From Agrococcus sp. KRD186 (GTDB lineage: Bacteria; Actinomycetota; Actinomycetes; Actinomycetales; Microbacteriaceae): a stretch of DNA of 58,320 nt. The stretch is from contig NZ_JABFAP010000001.1 of assembly GCF_017168255.1 (NCBI RefSeq), forward strand, positions 321,750-380,069. Reading direction: 5' to 3'. This document shows positions 53,946-58,320 of this stretch, piece by piece. The first letter of the stretch is position 1, and each line of letters begins with the position of its first letter. The notes beneath the pieces are model-generated. The model was not told where the DNA came from, did not search any database, and worked only from the letters and a program-made list of their open reading frames with translations. The position numbers were made by a program, and so were the translations under genes.

Positions 53946-54887
53946 ATGTCGGGGGGTCACGCGCACGCGCACGGGATCGCGGCAGGTTCGGGCGGGGTGG
54001 ATGCGTCGGGTACGACGCGCATCGCCGTCGCGTTCGGCATCACCGCGGTGCTGCTGCTCGCGCAGATCGTCGGCTCGATCGTCACCGGCTCGCTCGCGCT
54101 GCTGGTCGACACCGTGCACATGCTGACGGATGTCGCCGGGCTCGGCGTCGCGCTCGGCGCGCAGCGGCTGCTGCGGCGGCCGCCGCAGGGCCGCCGCACC
54201 TGGGGCCTCGTGCGGGTCGAGGTGCTCGCGGCGGCCGCGCAGGCCGCGGCCCTGCTGATCGTCGCGCTCGTGGTGGTGATCGAGGGCGTGCGCCGGCTCG
54301 GGGAGCCGACCGACGTGCCCGGGCCGCTGCTGCTGGTCTTCGGCGTCGTCGGCCTCGCCGGCAACCTGGTCTCGCTCGCGGTGCTCGCCGGCGGCCGGGG
54401 ATCGAGCCTGAACCTGCGCGCGGCGTTCCTCGAGGTGCTGAACGACGCCATCGGATCGGTCGCGGTGATCGCGGCGGCGGTGGCGATCTGGGTATGGGGC
54501 TTCCAGCAGGCCGACCTGATCGCGAGCGCGCTGGTGGCGGCGCTGATCGTGCCGCGCTCGATCGTGCTGCTGCGCGACACCGGCCGCATCCTGCTGGAGT
54601 CGGCGCCCGAGCAGCTCGACCTCGACGACGTGCGCGCCCACTTGATGGAGATCGAGCATGTCGTCTCGGTGCACGACCTGCACGTCTCGACGCTCGGCAC
54701 CGGCATGCACCAGCTGACCGCGCACGTCGTGGTGGCGGAGGGCTGCTTCGGCGACGGCCACACGCCGCGCATCCTCGACGCGCTGCAGGAATGCGCGGCC
54801 GAGCACTTCCCGCTCAAGCTCGAGCACGCCACCTTCCAGCTCGAGCCCCCTGGCCACGCCGCCCACGAGCCCCACCTGCACGCCTGA
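53946..54887 (+). CDS. cation diffusion facilitator (CDF) metal exporter
   Basis: A 313-residue membrane protein with six helices and a cytoplasmic C-terminal domain. The metal sites are DTVHMLTD in the second helix and LEVLNDAIGS in the fifth, in which the usual His is Glu, a variant I recall in other actinobacteria. The N-terminus (GGHAHAHG) and the C-terminus (HEPHLHA) are His-rich. Zinc is the likely cargo, with cobalt or cadmium possible. ATG 53946 follows the previous stop after 13 bp. A 24-bp near-copy of its 3' end recurs at 56452-56475. Confidence 0.92.
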   Translation: MSGGHAHAHGIAAGSGGVDASGTTRIAVAFGITAVLLLAQIVGSIVTGSLALLVDTVHMLTDVAGLGVALGAQRLLRRPPQGRRTWGLVRVEVLAAAAQAAALLIVALVVVIEGVRRLGEPTDVPGPLLLVFGVVGLAGNLVSLAVLAGGRGSSLNLRAAFLEVLNDAIGSVAVIAAAVAIWVWGFQQADLIASALVAALIVPRSIVLLRDTGRILLESAPEQLDLDDVRAHLMEIEHVVSVHDLHVSTLGTGMHQLTAHVVVAEGCFGDGHTPRILDALQECAAEHFPLKLEHATFQLEPPGHAAHEPHLHA

Positions 54888-54941
54888 CCGATCGCGGTGT
54901 CGGGTGTGCTCGATCCGTTGCCACGGCGCGTCAAAGTAACA

Positions 54942-54947
54942 TAGTCT
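54942..54947 (+). promoter_or_regulatory. -10 box of the DUF2599 gene
   Basis: TAGTCT about 28 nt before GTG 54975; transcripts would start near 54954, leaving about 20 nt of leader with AAGGAG at 54964-54969, a normal ribosome site. A TTGCCA lies about 18 bp upstream. Confidence 0.6.
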
Positions 54948-54974
54948 CTGCAGAACGTCACCAAAGGAGATGTC

Positions 54975-55946
54975 GTGCAACCTCGGCGCAAATCCATCAT
55001 CGCAGGCGCGGCGGTCGGAGCGCTCGCAGTTTGCGGTATGGCACTACCATCTTCCGACGAGCAGGTTATAGATCTGAGCAGCCCCGACCAGGTCGCTGAT
55101 GCAGTAGCGGCGAGCCCAGGAATGCGGCTGTCCAGCGAGCTCGATGCGGCTGGGTCGCTGGCGAACTCTGATGCTGATGAAGTCACAGTCGACCTCGACG
55201 GGGTGTCCGTGGCGTTTGGTTTCCCTTTGTCGGACCAAACGCCATTCGAAAGTGCGGACCGAACCCTGGTCTTTACTTCAGAAGACGCGAACTACGCGTC
55301 GGTTCTTGCGATTCAGGACACCGCTGTGCAGGTCACGACGGTCATCGCTTCCGAGGATTCCCCCACCGAGTACCTGTACGAGTTCAGCGGCGACATCGCG
55401 GCTCTCGAACTGAACGACCTAGGCGAGGTCTTGACTCTCAATTCGGAAGGTAGGACGATCGGCGCCGTTGAAGCACCGTGGGCGTTCGATGCAACTGGCC
55501 GAACCGTGCCGACCCGGTATGTCGTCGATGGCTTAAGCCTCGTTCAGGTGGTGGACCATGCCTCCGGCGACTTTACGTATCCGCTCATCGCAGATCCGAC
55601 CTGGTCTGGAAAGGTCTTGCTAAAGGCGTTCATCTCGGACTATCTCGCTAGCAATCCAGGAAGAAAGTTGTCGGCATGGCTGTCTGCCTACGGCCGGGCG
55701 ATGTATTCGGGCGGCGACATCACTCAGTTCAGCAATGAGGGCTGGAGTCTTCTGGTCGGCAGCTTCGGTGCTTATATGCCCGCTGGAGCAGTGCGGGACA
55801 GTATGAAGCAGCAATGGAAATGCCACGTCCTAGGCGGTCACCTGGAGTATGGGACTTGGGATCTCGAGACTGCTAGGCCCAGCAACCCCAACTGGATGTC
55901 CCGAATAGGTACCGTTTGGCCCGTATCAGCGGTTTGCAATTGGTAG
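54975..55946 (+). CDS. secreted DUF2599-domain protein
   Basis: A 323-residue protein. A basic start and a hydrophobic segment (about residues 7-24) form a signal sequence; a Cys at about 20 is not in a good lipobox. The C-terminal 60 residues match DUF2599: MKQQWKCHVLGGHLEYGTWD, then an Arg-Pro-rich loop and a final Cys. The middle is unassigned. Codon use is more AT-rich than in neighbours. The adjacent small membrane protein follows after 7 bp, so they may form a secreted effector and partner pair, which is inference only. Confidence 0.75.
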   Translation: MQPRRKSIIAGAAVGALAVCGMALPSSDEQVIDLSSPDQVADAVAASPGMRLSSELDAAGSLANSDADEVTVDLDGVSVAFGFPLSDQTPFESADRTLVFTSEDANYASVLAIQDTAVQVTTVIASEDSPTEYLYEFSGDIAALELNDLGEVLTLNSEGRTIGAVEAPWAFDATGRTVPTRYVVDGLSLVQVVDHASGDFTYPLIADPTWSGKVLLKAFISDYLASNPGRKLSAWLSAYGRAMYSGGDITQFSNEGWSLLVGSFGAYMPAGAVRDSMKQQWKCHVLGGHLEYGTWDLETARPSNPNWMSRIGTVWPVSAVCNW

Positions 55947-55953
55947 CGAGATC

Positions 55954-56475
55954 ATGCGCAAATCGATTCTCGTCACAGGATCTACGTCGATCGTGGTCGG
56001 CACGCTGGGTGCGTTTGTGGCCGCGCCCATGGCTGTTGACCGCGAACTGAGTGTCGCGTATGTGGAGTTAGCGGCGGGTCCCAACTTGGTTCCAGCGATC
56101 GTGTTGGGTATCTGCTGGTCCCTCACGAGCATCGCGCTTACGGTCGGTATGGCCTGGATGCTGGATCATTTCAAGGCCCCATGGGGCAAGATTCGTCGAC
56201 GTGTTGTGCTGGTTGCTGGCGCAATGTTGCTTGTCGGGGTCATCTTTACTGGTTCGCTGTTCGCTTCGGGCACGATGAGCAGCGCAATCGCTGATACTCG
56301 GGGGATAACGAGTGCTGCGGAGCTTCCGGCTTTCGTCATCGTGTGGGTCGGCGTTGCGGCAACGATTGGGGGCCTCCTCGGTCTGGTTCTGGCTGCGTTG
56401 CCCATACCGACGAAGAACGATCGTGCAAGGTTGGCAGCCGCGAACGTCGAGCACGAGCCGCACGTGCATGCTTGA
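55954..56475 (+). CDS. four-helix membrane protein, partner of the DUF2599 gene
   Basis: A 173-residue protein with four hydrophobic segments (about 8-28, 48-70, 82-105 and 123-148) and a soluble tail ending HEPHVHA. I recognise no family. It follows the secreted protein gene after 7 bp and shares its lower GC. The C-terminal seven residues resemble those of the CDF exporter upstream. An immunity or anchoring role is possible but unsupported. The 102-bp gap to the next feature shows nothing clear. Confidence 0.65.
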   Translation: MRKSILVTGSTSIVVGTLGAFVAAPMAVDRELSVAYVELAAGPNLVPAIVLGICWSLTSIALTVGMAWMLDHFKAPWGKIRRRVVLVAGAMLLVGVIFTGSLFASGTMSSAIADTRGITSAAELPAFVIVWVGVAATIGGLLGLVLAALPIPTKNDRARLAAANVEHEPHVHA

Positions 56476-56577
56476 GGCTCGCGCCGGCGTTTGGCATGGT
56501 GTTGATCTGAGTTTCCGCAAGTCGGGCGCTAGGGAGAAGCCCGCACTCGCACGCCCTGTCGCAGACGAAGTAGGGGC

Positions 56578-56888
56578 TCAGCAGGCGGTCGTCAGCAGCT
56601 GCGCGTACCAGTGGCAGCCGGCGAGCCAGGTGTCGATGCGGATGCGCTCGTCTCGTGCGTGCAGCGTGAGCCGCTCCGCAGCGCTCATCTCGAACGGCGC
56701 GAAGCGGTAGACGCGGTCGGTGATGCGGTGCGCGTGCCGGCCGTCGGTGCAGCCGAGCATGACGTAGGGCACGGTCAGCACGTCGGGGCGCAGTCGCGCG
56801 ATCGCCGCAGTGATGTCGTCCCACCCCGCGCCGATCGAGGGGCTCTCGAGGCTCGGCCCGTGCCCGTGCAGCACGGTCAGCTTGGGCT
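56578..56888 (-). pseudogene. M20-family peptidase, C-terminal remnant
   Basis: Only the last 100 residues or so remain. GAGWDDITAAIARLRPDVLT, then VPYVMLGCTDGRHAH and VYRFAPFEMS are typical of the C-terminal half of M20/M25/M40 metallopeptidases. Catalytic metal ligands of the N-terminal part are missing. The upstream part was cut off at about 56889, where IS3-type sequence begins, so this is a gene broken by insertion followed by loss. The tail is unchanged, which suggests a fairly recent event. Confidence 0.8.
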
Positions 56889-57130
56889 GTGTCAAGTTTC
56901 GTAGACGATCTCTATGCGGATCAGGCCGCGGTCGCGGCCTGAATGTCGTAGTCGGCGCGCGCCTCGGCGGGGGTGCGGTAGCCGAGGCTCGAGTGGAGCC
57001 GCTGCCGGTTGTAGAACACCTCGATGTACTGCATCACGTGGAAGCGTGCGCGGCGCCTCGTGGCGAACCGCTGCCGGTAGTACATCTCGTTCTTCAGCAT
57101 CGAGAACCACGACTCGGCCACGGCATTGAC
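56889..57130 (-). pseudogene. IS3-family transposase OrfB, C-terminal remnant
   Basis: About 70 residues: VNAVAESWFSMLKNEMYYRQ, YIEVFYNRQRLHSSLGYRTP and a normal end, typical of the rve integrase of IS3. The fragment starts at the element end near 56889 (TGTCAAGTTTCGTAG) and breaks at 57130, where the ISL3 end begins. Catalytic Asp residues are absent. Confidence 0.85.
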
Positions 57131-57650
57131 GGCTCATCGCATTTGAGGGTGTAGTAGCGGTCTGAAGCCGCCGGCTTCGAGCAGGGATCGGGCGACGTAG
57201 TTGGCGAGGTTGCGGAAGCCGAGCGCGGAGCCGCGGAGGTGCTCGAGGCGGCCGTTGATCGCCTCCGTCGGTCCGTTGCTGGTGCCTGGTCGGTCGAAGT
57301 AGGCGAGCACGTCGGCGGCGCGCTGCTTCAGTGTCCGCCCGAGCGTGATGACCTCCTCGAGCGCGTCGGGGACGCCGCTGCTGACCGAGTCGATCAGCGC
57401 CCGCAGGAGCGCTCGGCCGTGCGCCCGGTCAGGATCTCGGGAGGCCGTGATCATGCGTCGATAGATGTCCCAGGTCACCTCGACCCCGACGTCCTCGTCG
57501 GCGTCGAACAGCGTCTCGAGTCATCGTTGCTGCCGTTCGGTGAGTAGGCCGGCGCCGGTGGGCAGGGTGTGGCGGGCGGCGTAGAGCGGGTTGCCCTTGC
57601 GGCCGTGGATGGTCTGCTGGATCCGGCGTCGGCAGCGGTCTGTGTGTGAT
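57131..57650 (-). pseudogene. ISL3-family transposase, C-terminal remnant with internal stop
   Basis: The remnant reads RRRIQQTIHGRKGNPLY, LLTERQQR, then an in-frame TGA at 57521-57523, then LETLFDADEDVGVEV and the family core TSNGPTEAINGRLEHLRG with the end GGFRPLLHPQMR. The stop interrupts otherwise well conserved sequence. GGCTCATCGCATTTGAG at 57131 looks like the element terminus. The N-terminal two thirds are missing upstream of about 57650. The element had inserted into the IS3 OrfB gene. Confidence 0.85.
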
Positions 57651-57943
57651 CGACTGTTTACAGGCCGGTTGAGCAGGGTTTTCCGGCCGAGGTAGTGGCC
57701 GGTTTCCTGCCGTTTGAGCGCGAGAATCCGGCCACGACGGCGTCACGTTGTGAGGCGGTGTCCCGATGGGTGTCGGCTGAGCGTGCGTGACGTGTTCATC
57801 ATTCACATCGGCGACGGTGTCCGTGCTTCCCCGGTTCGGCTGGGGTCACGGGCCCGTCACCGTCGATAGGTTCCGGTCGGCGCTTCCAGAATTTGGCAAA
57901 GCGGGGCGCCGGGAAGGAACCGGTAGAGGAGATGACGGTACCC
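57651..57943 (+). other. non-coding mosaic between broken elements
   Basis: No credible gene. It contains several GGCCGG repeats near 57662-57740 and, from about 57790, sequence that leads into the istA-like gene and probably belongs to the left end of that IS21 element. The ribosome site GAGGAG lies at 57926-57931. Confidence 0.5.
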
Positions 57944-58213
57944 ATGACCGTTGTAGAAAATATCAGGCGGCTTGATGCCGAGGGCGTGCCGGGGCGAGAG
58001 ATCGCGCGGCGCCTCGGGGTGAGCCGGGACTCGGTGGCCAAGTACACGCAGACGGTGGACTTCTCCCCGGTCGTGCCGGTGGCGGCGGCCCGGCCGGGCT
58101 CGGTCGTGTTGGCCGGGCTGGAGTCGGTGATCCAGGAGTGGCTTGCCGACGACGCGCGGCGCCCTCGCAAGCAGCGGCATACCGCGCGCCGGGCCTGGAT
58201 CGTGCCAAGTTAG
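57944..58213 (+). pseudogene. istA: IS21-family IstA, N-terminal remnant
   Basis: Eighty-nine residues. GVPGREIARRLGVSRDSVAKY is the helix-turn-helix of IstA-type transposases, followed by PRKQRHTARRAW, where the sequence leaves the family and reaches TAG. The catalytic domain is gone. ATG 57944 is the family start; ATG 57932 is in frame. The break at about 58195 is the border with the next element. Confidence 0.8.
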
Positions 58214-58320
58214 TGCCCCATGGCCGACCTGAGTTTGGTGAGGATCTCGGCGGCTTCGCCGGTGGCAGGGGTCTGGGCGGTGATCCGGTGTCCGTCGACG
58301 CTGATCACGATGTCGCGCAG
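58210..58320 (-). CDS. C-terminal end of an unidentified protein, probably from a mobile element (cut by window edge)
   Basis: The minus strand from 58320 to TAA at 58212-58210 is an open frame of 36 residues, LRDIVISVDGHRITAQTPAT followed by a short helix and the stop. I do not recognise the family. Context in an IS graveyard suggests a transposase. The rest lies beyond the window. Confidence 0.4.
   Translation of the reverse strand: MRDIVISVDGHRITAQTPATGEAAEILTKLRSAMGH

Larger units (their letters stand above)
54864..56475 (+). repeat. imperfect 24-bp direct repeat flanking the two-gene insert
   Basis: The last 24 bases of the CDF gene (54864-54887) match the last 24 bases of the membrane protein gene (56452-56475) at 20 positions, both ending in a stop codon and encoding HEPHxHA. 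The 1.6 kb between has a lower GC content. This layout is what an element inserting at a gene end and restoring it would leave. Chance is possible. Confidence 0.55.

Noticed and set aside
53946-53948. Leaderless promoter for the CDF gene
   Set aside because: The nearest TAG-type hexamers are at the wrong distance or lack the final T, so no promoter was called.
54975-54977. Lipoprotein call for the DUF2599 protein
   Set aside because: The Cys near residue 20 is preceded by Val at -1 and lacks a proper lipobox.
57893-57943. Longer N-terminus of the IstA fragment
   Set aside because: Residues before ATG 57944 do not match the IS21 family and the ribosome site is placed for a start after 57931.

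Overview
The window is a high-GC chromosomal segment. I infer an actinobacterium of the Micrococcales, most likely a Microbacteriaceae such as an Agrococcus or Microbacterium relative. The grounds are base composition, the usual actinobacterial chain dxr, rseP, ispG, proS, nusA, ylxR, infB, rbfA, truB, ribF, a deoC-aldehyde dehydrogenase cluster, and many leaderless genes whose -10 box (TAGNNT type) lies 6 to 9 nt before the start codon. No tRNA, rRNA or CRISPR array was found.

Region 1 (1-15729) starts with the end of a DUF4192 gene. It continues with a tight run: PP2C phosphatase, membrane Ser/Thr kinase, a 1,909-residue surface protein of Ig-like and FN3 repeats, MoxR ATPase, DUF58 protein, a TgpA-like protein lacking the transglutaminase Cys and His, and an EccC-like FtsK/SpoIIIE ATPase. 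I read it as a phosphorylation-controlled envelope machine of unknown function. It is the best candidate here for an undescribed system.

Region 2 (15696-18701) holds gabT-ald (amine nitrogen metabolism) and, divergently, an OsmC-type peroxidase. Region 3 (18698-25614) carries the MEP genes dxr and ispG around the site-2 protease rseP, with a lysozyme-like secreted protein, an RNase HI fused to an NTF2-like domain, and an MFS transporter. Region 4 (25761-30880) is a second MoxR module with a Bat-like layout: MoxR, DUF58, small membrane protein, two VWA proteins and a tail protein.

Region 5: an intact IS1182-type element (30889-32613) sits in the -10 box of proS and is flanked by CTAG. Region 6 (32628-40609) is the translation block proS, nusA, ylxR, infB, rbfA, interrupted by an alanine/sodium symporter where rimP would be expected. 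A relay of three overlapping mini-ORFs leads into infB. Region 7 (40610-49483) carries a frameshifted DUF3800 pseudogene, an RNase II-type protein, mutY, a DUF418 membrane protein, a uridine-kinase-like protein, panE, truB and a MazF-type toxin-antitoxin pair. Two divergent pairs here have back-to-back leaderless promoters in spacers of 33 and 38 bp.

Region 8 (49480-54887): ribF, then deoC with one catalytic and one non-catalytic aldehyde dehydrogenase, then a CDF metal exporter. Region 9 (54888-58320) is accessory: a lower-GC two-gene insert bounded by an imperfect 24-bp copy of the CDF gene's 3' end, then a graveyard of broken elements (M20 peptidase tail, IS3, ISL3, IS21 and an unidentified element).
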